Below, one piece after another: positions 6,283 to 14,402 of a DNA stretch of 36,884 bases; within the stretch, counting starts at the first letter, position 1; every line of letters begins with the position of its first letter. The notes beneath the pieces were generated by a model. That model was not told the origin of the DNA. It ran no database searches and was given only the letters and a program-made list of their open reading frames with translations. The translations under genes and the position numbers were made by a program. Origin of the DNA: CAZWDL01 sp964632995 (lineage in GTDB: Bacteria > Bacteroidota > Bacteroidia > Chitinophagales > Saprospiraceae); contig CAZWDL010000074.1 in the NCBI GenBank assembly GCA_964632995.1, forward strand, positions 1 to 36,884, written 5' to 3'.

Positions 6283-8544
6283 TCACTCCAACCGGAACTC
6301 CATGCGCTGCGTATCCCGTGAGTTCGGCCCCACAAAAACGGAAAACTCGCCGCTTTCGGCCCCGTATTCCAAATCGTAGTTGTAAAACTTCAGCAACTCC
6401 TCATCGATGCGGAACTGCACTTCTTTCGTTTCTCCCGGCTGCAGCTCCACTTTTTCAAAACCCTTCAGTTCCAGGACCGGCCGGCTGATGGAGCCCACCA
6501 GATCGCGGATGTACAGCTGTACGATTTCACGTCCGGTTCGATCTCCGGTATTGGTCACGGTGACCCTGGCGGTAATCGATCCACCTCTTTCCAGTGTCGT
6601 GTCGCTGAGGGTCATCTCCCCGTATTCGAAGGTCGTGTAGTTCAGGCCATAACCGAAGGGATATAAGGGCTCGTTTGGAATGTCGAGATAATTGGATTTA
6701 AATTTTGCAGCCTCCTCACCGCGGTAGGGGCGGCCTGTATTGAGCATACTGTGGTAGACCGGCACCTGGCCGACGTGCACCGGAAAGGAAGTCGTGAGCT
6801 TGCCTTCCGGGCTGACGTCGCCGAACAGCACATCCGCCACGGCGTTGCCTGCTTCGATGCCGCCGAACCACACGTCGAGGATAGCGTCCATATTTTCGTT
6901 CTCCCAGGTCAGGGTCATGGGGCGGCCGTTAAAGAGTACCATCACGATGGGCTTGCCGGTTGCTTTCAGCTCCCGGAGCAGGCGCACCTGGGAAGGCTGC
7001 AGGCCGATGTCGGCCATACTGGACGCCTCGCCCGTCATATCGGCGGCTTCGCCGACCACGGCGATGATCACATCCGACTGCCCGGCGACCTCAATTGCTT
7101 CCCGCAACATCACTTCCGGCGAGCGTTCGTCGATGCTGATCTCCTCGCCGAAGACGTTGACCTTCCGCGCGAATTCCGGATCATCCGACAGGTTGGCGCC
7201 CTTGGCGTAACGGATCGTCGCCTGGTCGCCGACAACACTGCGAATGCCCTCGATAACGGTAACCGATTTGGAGTGGTCGCCCGATACGCTCCAGGTGCCC
7301 ATCATGTTGCGGCGGCTGTCGGCCAGCGGGCCGATGACGGCGATATCGCCGCTTTTATCGAGTGGCAAGAGGTCGCCTTCATTCTTCAGCAGTACCTGCG
7401 ATTGGGTAGCCGCCCGCCGGGCAAAGGCCCGGTTTGATTCGGACAGTATTTCTTCCGCCGCTCTTTCTTCATCGAAGTAGCGGTAGGGATCGTCCAGCAG
7501 GCCCAGCCGTTCTTTGGCCTCCAGCACGCGCCGGCAGGCCTGGTCGATATCCTCTTCGGTGACCATCCCCTCTTCCAGCGACTGCTTCAGCGTAGACAGA
7601 AAGCCCTCGCCCACCATGTCCATATCCACGCCGGCTTTCAGCGCCAGGGCGGCGACTTGTTGCAGGTCGCCCAGGCCGTGTGCGATCATCTCGTTGATCG
7701 CCGTATAGTCGGAGACTACGAAACCGTCGAAGTCCCAGCGTCCCCGCAGTACATCGGTAAACAGAAAACGGTTGGCGGAAACGGGCACGTAGTCGAGCAC
7801 GTTGAAAGAAGTCATCACGGAGCCGACCCCCGCATCGACCGCCGCTTTGTAGGGTGGCAGGTATTCGTTGAACAGCCGGACGCGGCTCATATCAACGGTG
7901 GCATAATCGCGTCCGCCCTCCGCGAGGCCGTAGGCGGCGAAGTGCTTGACGCAGGCCATCATGGTCAGCGGGTCCGACAAATCACTGCCCTGGTAGCCGC
8001 GCACCATCGCCTCCGCGATGCGGGAACCCAGAAAGGGATCCTCGCCGGCGCTTTCGGCAATGCGGCCCCAGCGGGGGTCCCGGGAAATGTCGACCATAGG
8101 CGAGAAGTTCCACATGATGCCGTCGGCGGTCGCTTCCCGCGCCGCCGTGCGGGCGCACTCCTCGATCAGCGCCATATCCCAGGAAGTGGAAAAGGCCAGT
8201 GGAATCGGCAGTACGGTCTGGTGACCGTGAATGACGTCCATGCCGGTGATCAGGGGAATGCCCAGGCGGCTCTCTTCGACGGCCATCTCCTGCACGGTGC
8301 GCATCTTATCCGCGCCATGGATACCGAAGATGCCGCCTACCTGGCCGGCTTTAATCTTGGTTTCTACATTATCGCTAACAACGGAGCCGGTTACCGCTCC
8401 GCCCGGCGTCAGCAAGTTCAACTGGCCGATTTTTTCGTCCAGCGTCATGCGGGACATCAGCTCGTCGACGCGGCTGGTAGTGGTTTGTGCGATGGCTTGC
8501 CAGGAAAGGCAGGCGCCGATCAGGAGGAATAGTATTTTTTTCAT
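6283..8544 (-). CDS. bglX: Secreted GH3 beta-glucosidase (BglX-like)
   Basis: A 753-residue protein with signal peptide MKKILFLLIGACLSWQAIAQ, probably acting in the periplasm on beta-glucosides released from larger glycans. Domains in order: GH3 TIM barrel (about 25-350), alpha/beta sandwich (about 380-610) and C-terminal fibronectin-III-like domain (about 650-745, TVTNTGDRTGREIVQLYI). The expected nucleophile is D279 in FVVSDY. KHFAAYG and the sandwich-domain motif ESAGEDPFLGS are conserved; the acid/base Glu should lie in the sandwich but I cannot fix it by eye. Length and order match BglX. The ATG at 8544 is preferred over 8598 because the signal peptide begins there. There are no SusC/D or transporter genes beside it, so regulation and exact substrate are open. 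Confidence 0.93.
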   Translation of the reverse strand: MKKILFLLIGACLSWQAIAQTTTSRVDELMSRMTLDEKIGQLNLLTPGGAVTGSVVSDNVETKIKAGQVGGIFGIHGADKMRTVQEMAVEESRLGIPLITGMDVIHGHQTVLPIPLAFSTSWDMALIEECARTAAREATADGIMWNFSPMVDISRDPRWGRIAESAGEDPFLGSRIAEAMVRGYQGSDLSDPLTMMACVKHFAAYGLAEGGRDYATVDMSRVRLFNEYLPPYKAAVDAGVGSVMTSFNVLDYVPVSANRFLFTDVLRGRWDFDGFVVSDYTAINEMIAHGLGDLQQVAALALKAGVDMDMVGEGFLSTLKQSLEEGMVTEEDIDQACRRVLEAKERLGLLDDPYRYFDEERAAEEILSESNRAFARRAATQSQVLLKNEGDLLPLDKSGDIAVIGPLADSRRNMMGTWSVSGDHSKSVTVIEGIRSVVGDQATIRYAKGANLSDDPEFARKVNVFGEEISIDERSPEVMLREAIEVAGQSDVIIAVVGEAADMTGEASSMADIGLQPSQVRLLRELKATGKPIVMVLFNGRPMTLTWENENMDAILDVWFGGIEAGNAVADVLFGDVSPEGKLTTSFPVHVGQVPVYHSMLNTGRPYRGEEAAKFKSNYLDIPNEPLYPFGYGLNYTTFEYGEMTLSDTTLERGGSITARVTVTNTGDRTGREIVQLYIRDLVGSISRPVLELKGFEKVELQPGETKEVQFRIDEELLKFYNYDLEYGAESGEFSVFVGPNSRDTQRMEFRLE

Positions 8545-8633
8545 GTTAAGTTTCTTTCTGCTTTTAAAAGAGATCGCTTTGCATGGTGAACAGAACAACC
8601 AAAAAGATTAAATAGCTTCAAAAGTCCTGCTGT

Positions 8634-8641
8634 CAAAGGTA
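8634..8641 (-). promoter_or_regulatory. Possible -7 box for the GH3 gene
   Basis: The minus strand reads TACCTTTG, a full match to TAnnTTTG, 90 bp before the GH3 start. The -33 position is only weakly matched. It would give a leader of about 80 nt. Confidence 0.35.
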
Positions 8642-9449
8642 ATCTATCCTTTTTAATTAACCAGGCAGCAACCGTGTTCAGTCCGGATGACCGTCTTTTT
8701 GTCAAAGCGGTCTAAAGGTTTCTCACCAGGCTACGCGCAAAGCGTTGTGTCCCCCGCCTTTCGTTATTTTACCTGATCCTTAATCAAGGCACACAGTCCT
8801 TCACGCTGGCAGACGTCTGTCTGAATTTTCAATATATTATCGAAGGTAGAGATGGAGAAAGCGGATGTCGGCCGGCGAATCTATTTGCCGGATAAAAGGA
8901 ATTCTCGATATTAACGACGAAAAATTGAAATTTCTTCTACAGATGGAATGAGTATTCCGCTGCCTTTACAAAATCAGAACCGAACAGCCTGGTTTGGTTA
9001 TATTTAATATGTTTTACAACGATGATAGTCCGGTCACTCCATTTCCCGTCTACACTTTCAGTTCCACCAATAAACATGACCCTGGATGGGTTCTAAAAAC
9101 CCGCCCCTCAGACGTAAGCGCCAAATCGGAGGTAGATTATCTATTGCAAAAATCTTACAGAGCTCTATTGCTCTGTAAGCTAAATTTCTATTGATAATTT
9201 TGGCCTCTTTCGGTCATGCTCCACGTTGCGCCGCAGCGTTGTTGGTCTGCCCCGTAGCGTACTCAACCGGACAGCGCGCCACTGCGAAGGCAGGCAGTGC
9301 TTTACTGCTGGATTCAGACCGATTTTATACACATAGTAGAGCGGCAGCTTATAGACATTGACGACCAGCGCAAAAAGCGTGAAGACCTGTAAGAGGGTAA
9401 TAAGGTACGCAACACCGGAACCAATTAGAAAACAATAAATACCAACTTT
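8642..9449. other. Gene-free interval
   Basis: No credible gene is seen in this 0.8-kb stretch. A 66-codon frame at 8994-9194 runs through a strong hairpin (9136-9198), has odd composition and no recognisable motif. Composition is mixed, with an AT-rich first half and a GC-richer part near 9230-9310. I see no tRNA-like cloverleaf. Decayed sequence is possible but cannot be shown by eye. Confidence 0.5.
9136..9198. repeat. Hairpin element in the gene-free interval
   Basis: A perfect 10-bp stem (CTTACAGAGC 9154-9163; GCTCTGTAAG 9170-9179) has a 6-nt loop. Outside it the pairing continues imperfectly to ATTATC (9136-9141) and GATAAT (9193-9198). No T-run follows directly, so a terminator is less likely than a small dispersed palindromic repeat. 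Confidence 0.55.
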
Positions 9450-9929
9450 ATGGAAACGATCGCGTTAATCGTAGCCATAGTAGCACTGATCCTTTCCCTC
9501 ATAGCCTTCCTGAGAAAACCGAAGCCGGCCAGCGGCGTCGATCACTCCGCAGAGATCAAAAAGCTCCGAGACCAACTCGCAGCACTGGAGCGGAAAGTAA
9601 CGGAAAACACCAAGCGCATCGATGATCTGATCAATGCCGTTGAGCAACTCAAGAAACTGGAGGACAAGTTCACCGCACTGGAGAAGAAAGTTTCAGAAAA
9701 CACCAGGCGTATCGATGACCTGACCAACGTCGTCGAACAGATCAAGACCGAGATCGAATCCATCAAGCGTCAAATCGAAACGATGGAAATTCCCGACATG
9801 GAGTTTATCAAAATGACCTTGACCGAGATTGCCGACAACACGCAAAAGACCTTCCTGGGAGACAGTGAGATACCTAAGCCCTGGAATGAGCACGTTACCG
9901 AAACGGTGCAGATTGCCGTCAAGAAGTAG
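9450..9929 (+). CDS. Membrane-anchored coiled-coil protein with duplication
   Basis: A 159-residue protein. Residues 3-21 form a membrane helix (IALIVAIVALILSLIAFL) followed by a basic RKPK stop-transfer. Residues 30-110 are a heptad-patterned coiled coil containing a 31-residue internal duplication: ALERKVTENTKRIDDL (from about residue 45) and ALEKKVSENTRRIDDL (from about residue 76). The copies are also alike at the DNA level, with a 93-bp offset (9582 and 9675), which suggests recent duplication. The C-terminal 45 residues form a separate acidic segment. It is probably a structural or scaffolding inner-membrane protein with a cytoplasmic coil. No family is recognised. It lies 98 bp upstream of the lipoprotein hydrolase on the same strand. 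Confidence 0.75.
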   Translation: METIALIVAIVALILSLIAFLRKPKPASGVDHSAEIKKLRDQLAALERKVTENTKRIDDLINAVEQLKKLEDKFTALEKKVSENTRRIDDLTNVVEQIKTEIESIKRQIETMEIPDMEFIKMTLTEIADNTQKTFLGDSEIPKPWNEHVTETVQIAVKK

Positions 9930-10027
9930 AATTACGACCGCTTAGGCCATAGGGGTAATATTGAAAATTTCCATCATGCTGATAAAAATATCCCTTTTCA
10001 CGTTGGATCAACTCGAAACCGTTTGCC

Positions 10028-11146
10028 ATGATGGATTTTTTAAAGGCAACAATATGCTCCTTAATAATGTGCCTGGTCCTAATCGCAGGAGCTTGTCGAA
10101 ATGAGCGTGAAGTATACACCTGCCCCCCCTGCGATCAGTTTTGCGACGAGATGCGTTTTTCCGGGCCCGGTACTTGTCCGCACTGCCGGATGGAACTCGT
10201 CAGAACAAAAGGCTCAGCCGAAGAAAAAGCTTTGATCGCCGGGGATATCGTGATCCTCCCCGGCTCCGGCGCTTTTATGATCGAGGGCGGCGCGGGCCGC
10301 GAGGCGAAGAGGATCATGGTCTTTTATCACAAACCCGGGAATTACACCCCCGACTCCCCCATCCTGATTGTCGTGCCCGGGGCGGGAAGGAACGGGGACG
10401 ATTACCGGGACGCCTGGATCGAAGCCTCGGAGCAGTACAATGTGCTCATCCTGTCTCCGGCTTACCCAGAAGGCGATTACGGATTCGGCGACTACCACCT
10501 GGGGGGAGTGATGAAAGACCTGAATCTGGAAAACAGCGTGGAATACGTGGAGAACACCAACTGGGTGAGGCTGGATGAGGAAACATTCACTTTCACCTTC
10601 AATCCCGATTCGAAACAATGGACTTTCAATGACTTCGACCGGCTGTTCGACCTGACCGTGCAGGCTTTGGGGTCCACCCAAACGAAATATGATATCTTCG
10701 GACACTCCGCCGGCGGGCAAATCCTCCACCGGATGGCCATCTTTCATCCGGAATCCAAAGCAGACAGAATAATCGCCGCTAACGCAGGTTTTTACACCTT
10801 GCCAGACACCAGTGCAGGGCTTCCCTTCGGTGTGAAAGCCACCACGATTAATGAGAGAGGTTTAAGCTCCTCCTTTGAAAACAACCTGACCCTGCTTCTG
10901 GGCGAACTGGATAACGCGGACGAAACCGGAGGCACTCTGCTTCGCTCTTTATCCGCCGACCGGCAGGGGTTCCACCGCCTGGCGCGGGGGAAACACTTTT
11001 TCAAGACCTCAAAGCAAACAGCGGCAGACCTGGGGGCGCCGTTCAATTGGAAACTGAAGGTCGTTTCCGGAGTGGGGCATCAATTCGGGGAAATGGGAGT
11101 AGTGGCGGCAGACATATTGTATGGAGCTAATTATTCTAAAGATTAA
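10028..11146 (+). CDS. Lipoprotein alpha/beta hydrolase with Cys-rich head
   Basis: A 372-residue lipoprotein: the signal ends in the lipobox LIAGAC with acylated C23. Residues 30-60 hold YTCPPC...GTCPHCRMEL, resembling the heavy-metal-binding domain (HMBD) whose usual form is YTCP...PGxCPxCGMxL. Here one His/Met position is replaced and extra Cys are present. Then comes an alpha/beta hydrolase domain (about 75-370) with nucleophile S227 in FGHSAGG, an acidic candidate in LLGELDNAD and a late His in GVGHQFGEMG. This looks like the PHB-depolymerase/esterase D group. The likely site is the periplasmic face of a membrane; substrate is unknown. A TCCATCATG/CATGATGGA pair (9970-9978, 10027-10035) overlaps the start and might mask it. 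An alternative start is the second ATG at 10031. Confidence 0.8.
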   Translation: MMDFLKATICSLIMCLVLIAGACRNEREVYTCPPCDQFCDEMRFSGPGTCPHCRMELVRTKGSAEEKALIAGDIVILPGSGAFMIEGGAGREAKRIMVFYHKPGNYTPDSPILIVVPGAGRNGDDYRDAWIEASEQYNVLILSPAYPEGDYGFGDYHLGGVMKDLNLENSVEYVENTNWVRLDEETFTFTFNPDSKQWTFNDFDRLFDLTVQALGSTQTKYDIFGHSAGGQILHRMAIFHPESKADRIIAANAGFYTLPDTSAGLPFGVKATTINERGLSSSFENNLTLLLGELDNADETGGTLLRSLSADRQGFHRLARGKHFFKTSKQTAADLGAPFNWKLKVVSGVGHQFGEMGVVAADILYGANYSKD

Positions 11147-11324
11147 TTTTTGAAGTAAGCATCTGGACAGATTTTTTCCCGAAAAAACAAGATGACAAGG
11201 AAACTGAGAGAACGCTCATTCCTGTCGAACTCCTACGGTCAGTGGGTTCTCCTTCTCCCGGTCCCCGGGTCTCCCTGTCTTTTCGGGTCCAATAAGAATT
11301 GGAGATACAATTGCGATTTTAGAT

Positions 11325-11377
11325 TATACTAAGGTCGAAAATAGTTTGAGAAATCAAACCATCTTCGAGTCAGTATA
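11325..11377. repeat. 53-bp dispersed palindrome, copy 1
   Basis: An imperfect palindrome with TATACT and AGTATA ends and a core of a TCGAA...GTTTGA arm and its complement around a short AT loop. A second copy lies at 19633-19680 with the same loop and ends. Two copies in 37 kb indicate a dispersed family. This one follows the pseudogene remnant. Confidence 0.7.
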
Positions 11378-11406
11378 CAATCAAGGGCCTGAAATTTAAT
11401 GATTTC

Positions 11407-11430
11407 CACTTTCCGACTTCCGACTTCCGG
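11407..11430 (-). repeat. Short heptamer stretch at a gene breakpoint
   Basis: Three units of the GGAAGTC/GGAAGTG-type heptamer, on the minus strand. It begins exactly where similarity to the serine hydrolase stops (after DLIEES), so it marks the truncation point of that pseudogene. Confidence 0.7.
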
Positions 11431-11960
11431 CGCCGGGCTCTCCTCAATCAGATCGCCCATCGGCCAGGGCTGCGTGGCGGGGTCGGGCAGCGTTGCAGGT
11501 ATTTCCTGAGGCGTAAAATTCAGTGTCTCCTGTCCTTCCGGGAGGCAGATACAACCTTGGTCGCCAAAATACTTTGCCGTACGTACCAGTCCGTTTGGCA
11601 AGGTAACATGCACCGCTTTCTCCTCCGTATCAAGCTCCCGTTTGGCGAACTTGGCGCGTTCTTCGTACGGAGCAGTGAAATATCCGATATTCTCGGCGGC
11701 AAAGTCAAAGTCGAGCCCGGTAATGAAGACGGCCGAGCAGAGGATCTTCGCAAAACCGGAAGCATGATGAGATAGAGGGTCGCCGGGCGGAGGACGTATT
11801 TTGAATTGAGCTCGAAGGAGTCGGCGCGGGCGATGAGTTCGGTATCGGGGCTTACGTCAATCGTTTCTGCGCTGCTTTTCTGTTCTTCGGTTGCAGGCTG
11901 GCAGGAGCCTAACCATAGTAACAGACAAGCCAACATAATCCGGGAAGGATAATTGGTCAT
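11430..11960 (-). pseudogene. Broken secreted serine hydrolase (beta-lactamase-like), N-terminal part
   Basis: Two minus-strand frames together read as the start of a class C beta-lactamase-like serine hydrolase as found in Bacteroidota. Frame one starts at 11960 with a lipoprotein signal (LLLWLGSC) and runs to ELNSKYV. One missing base near 11793-11798 then shifts the frame. In the second frame the expected text PPPGDPLSHHASGFAKIL resumes and continues through VHVTLPNGLVRTAKYFGDQG and GCICLPEG to WPMGDLIEES. There it is cut off by a heptamer repeat. The catalytic serine-hydrolase domain (S-x-x-K and later motifs) is absent, so no enzyme can be made. The one-base loss could be a sequencing error, but the 3' truncation is real in this assembly. 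Confidence 0.75.
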
Positions 11961-12073
11961 TATTCGTTCGTTTTGATGGATGAAAAGGCGATTTAAAAAG
12001 TTAGGAATTTCTCAAAAAGGAAAGACCTTTTTCAGAGAATGCTTCTGGGCAGATGCTTATTTAACTTGCATGA

Positions 12074-14104
12074 TCAATTTGACTGAATTTTGAATCCGGT
12101 ATTTTTTACCGCCAGCCTATGGGTTGAGGTCCATTGTTCTTGCTCGGATGCATTCTTTTCCAGATGCAGGGTCACCTCATGCCTTTCCCCAGCCAGTAAT
12201 ACCGCCACCGGCATATCCAGCTCCCGCATAATGCTCAGGTACTGCGGCCCCTCACGATGACTGAACGGCAGCCGGTGCAGCTCCAGGGATAATTTCCGCG
12301 GACTGTACAGCGAGGCATATACGAGCATCCCGGCCGCAGGGCCGGTCGCTTCCGCCCGTATCTCTTCCCCCTCCAGGCCGAGCGTTTTCAGCGCCTGCAC
12401 CAGGTCCAGCGTCTGCATTTCCTCCAGAGTTTGGCCGAGCAGGAAGTAGCGGCGGCGAATATGCGTTTGTTCCCTCTCATCGCCGGAAAAGACGGCCGGG
12501 CCGGCGCCGCGCATGGGCAGAAGGATGAGCTCGTCGTATTCTTTAAAAAAGCGGTTCGGCGATTCCGGGGAGCCGGAACTTGTCTCAGCATCAGACCGGA
12601 AAACGGCGTCGGGGAAGGCGCTGCTCAGAACGACCGACCATCGCCGCCAGGTCTCATCATCCAGAACGATCAGTTTCGTACCCTTTCCGGAAGACTCAGG
12701 CGCAGACAGGCGAAAGAGCGGCAGACGGGTATATTTGTCGGAAGCCAGTTCCAACAGCTCTAGCTGACCGTGACCGGAGGCGTAGGTTTCCACCCTTTCC
12801 AGCTTCGCCGGCGCTCCTTTTGCGAAAGCGTAATCATCGATCACTTTCCGCCATTTTGCAGTAGCTGATTCCCAGCCCATTTCTTCGAGTACCTCCCCGG
12901 CCGCCGGCGCCTGCGGCACGAAAATTTCGTCGATACGGGTGTTAATCTCATCCTTCGGCAGGTCGTCGAAGACGCGCAATTGTTCCGGCTCGAAGAACTT
13001 GACGGCCGGCTCCTCGATGAGTTCGTCATGGCCCTGCAGGTAGTGATTGAACCAGCGGAAGGCGTGCACCCGCAGCTCCTGTACATCTTTGTGACCGCCG
13101 CTGACGGTGTTCAGGGCGATTTGAGGCTCCGCGTCCAGTTGTTTGTAAACTTCCCGGGCTTTCATATAAGTCCTGAAAACCCCGTCGATCGGAAATATCG
13201 GGTCTTGATCGGAATTGCTGATCAGCAGCGGGCGGGGCGCGGCCAGGGCCACCATTTTGGCGTAGTCCCATTCATGCGAATTGACCATGTACATGCAATC
13301 ACAGTGCCCCTCCACGCAGCCGTCGATCACGTGGTTGGTCAGGTCGGTCACGCCCGCCACGGGGACGGCGACCTGTATACGATCATCGAGGGCTACCCCC
13401 CACCAGCTGTTAATACCTCCGCCGCTGCGCCCCGTCATCCCGATGCGCTCGGGATCCACCTCCGGCCGGCTAACGAGGTAGTCGACGGAGCGGATGGCAA
13501 ACCAGGCTTCGACACCCGCCGGCGTGTAGCCACGCGACAACCACCACCAGCGGTCGTAGCGGTACAGACCGTGGTGGATGCCTTCGATCTCGGCCAGCTG
13601 CAGGGTGTCGATAATCAGGCAGACGTAGCCGTGGCGCGCAAACCAGGCGGCGTGATGGTGGTAGTTCACCTTGGCGCCGTAGCTGATGCCGTTCTCCACC
13701 ACATTGGCGTGGCCGCAGACGTACAGGATGGCGGGCATTTTACCCTTCCCATTTTTCGGAAGATAAAGATTGCCGGTTACATACAGTCCCGGGCTGGCCT
13801 GAAAATGCACCTTCTCTACGCGGAATTCCTCGTGCTCCGTCGTGCCGGTGACGACGGCCTGCAGGGGCGTGCGCTCGGGCAACGGATGGAGCCCCAGCAT
13901 GTCGAGCAGTTCGGTGCAGGCATGCTCGCGGTAGGCTTCCCAGTCGTCGATGGTTACCAGTTCGGCGGCAGTAGCCGCTTCGATGCGCTGGGTCTCGGCG
14001 ACGAAGTAGTTTTGAAGTTGCTGATCGAAATCCCAGGGCGACGGGTTTTGAGCGGATATCCCCGGAATAAGGAATAGGGCAGAAAGCAGGAAGATAATTT
14101 TCAT
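12074..14104 (-). CDS. Secreted acetyl-xylan-esterase-like alpha/beta hydrolase
   Basis: A 676-residue protein with signal peptide MKIIFLLSALFLIPGISAQ. An alpha/beta hydrolase domain occupies about residues 90-410: nucleophile Ser in GMTGRSGGGINSWWG, acidic residue near SNSDQDPIFP, and His in VSGGHKDVQELR. The pattern and the wording around it (YVCGHANVVENGISYG, RPEVDPERIGM) match the acetyl xylan esterase/dipeptidyl-peptidase-like hydrolases of Bacteroidota. The C-terminal 250 residues form a second, less conserved region with no motif I know. It probably deacylates polysaccharides or esters in the periplasm. The start at 14104 was chosen for the signal peptide; 14197 is in-frame but improbable. 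It is divergent from ppc, with about 300 bp between them. Confidence 0.8.
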   Translation of the reverse strand: MKIIFLLSALFLIPGISAQNPSPWDFDQQLQNYFVAETQRIEAATAAELVTIDDWEAYREHACTELLDMLGLHPLPERTPLQAVVTGTTEHEEFRVEKVHFQASPGLYVTGNLYLPKNGKGKMPAILYVCGHANVVENGISYGAKVNYHHHAAWFARHGYVCLIIDTLQLAEIEGIHHGLYRYDRWWWLSRGYTPAGVEAWFAIRSVDYLVSRPEVDPERIGMTGRSGGGINSWWGVALDDRIQVAVPVAGVTDLTNHVIDGCVEGHCDCMYMVNSHEWDYAKMVALAAPRPLLISNSDQDPIFPIDGVFRTYMKAREVYKQLDAEPQIALNTVSGGHKDVQELRVHAFRWFNHYLQGHDELIEEPAVKFFEPEQLRVFDDLPKDEINTRIDEIFVPQAPAAGEVLEEMGWESATAKWRKVIDDYAFAKGAPAKLERVETYASGHGQLELLELASDKYTRLPLFRLSAPESSGKGTKLIVLDDETWRRWSVVLSSAFPDAVFRSDAETSSGSPESPNRFFKEYDELILLPMRGAGPAVFSGDEREQTHIRRRYFLLGQTLEEMQTLDLVQALKTLGLEGEEIRAEATGPAAGMLVYASLYSPRKLSLELHRLPFSHREGPQYLSIMRELDMPVAVLLAGERHEVTLHLEKNASEQEQWTSTHRLAVKNTGFKIQSN

Positions 14105-14276
14105 ACGGGAGGATGTTCTTTTAAGTAGGAAGATAGGGAAATTCTGAATTAACAAGCTGACTTTACATAACAGCGGCCCCGGATCAATCTTCCCCACTCT
14201 TCCCCTGAACCCAAATCCGGCTTCGATGGTATTATATCGGGTGACCGGAAAATCGCCGAAAGAATTCCCCGTTATC

Positions 14277-14308
14277 TTCGGCCTACAGCTGTTCGTTCCT
14301 TATTTTTG
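14277..14308 (+). promoter_or_regulatory. Probable ppc promoter
   Basis: TTCG (14277-14280, near the -33 TTTG), 20 bp, then TATTTTTG (14301-14308), a full TAnnTTTG -7 box. Transcription would begin near 14315, giving a leader of about 88 nt that contains the 14337-14369 hairpin. Confidence 0.55.
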
Positions 14309-14336
14309 CTCGCGTAAGAACAGGTTAAGAAAGGGG

Positions 14337-14369
14337 ACTGACGGGGTGACTCAGAGTCACCCCGTCAGT
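14337..14369 (+). promoter_or_regulatory. Perfect hairpin in the ppc leader
   Basis: ACTGACGGGGTGACT (14337-14351) pairs perfectly with AGTCACCCCGTCAGT (14355-14369) around the 3-nt loop CAG. The stem is GC-rich and very stable, lies 33 nt before the ppc ATG and probably within the transcript. There is no U-run after it, only AAAATC. It may be a leader stabiliser, a roadblock-type control element or a protein-binding operator; the sequence alone does not decide. Confidence 0.7.
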
Positions 14370-14402
14370 AAAATCTCAAACCATCACCATTAAACCGACA
14401 CC

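Noticed and set aside
7657..8532. 291-codon plus-strand frame opposite the GH3 gene
   Set aside because: Antisense shadow in GC-rich coding sequence; His/Arg/Gly-rich with no motif, while GH3 motifs on the other strand are complete.
8994..9194. 66-codon frame
   Set aside because: Passes through the 9136-9198 hairpin, no start context and no recognisable protein features.
12980..14077. 365-codon plus-strand frame opposite the esterase
   Set aside because: Antisense shadow; the minus strand has the signal peptide and catalytic triad.
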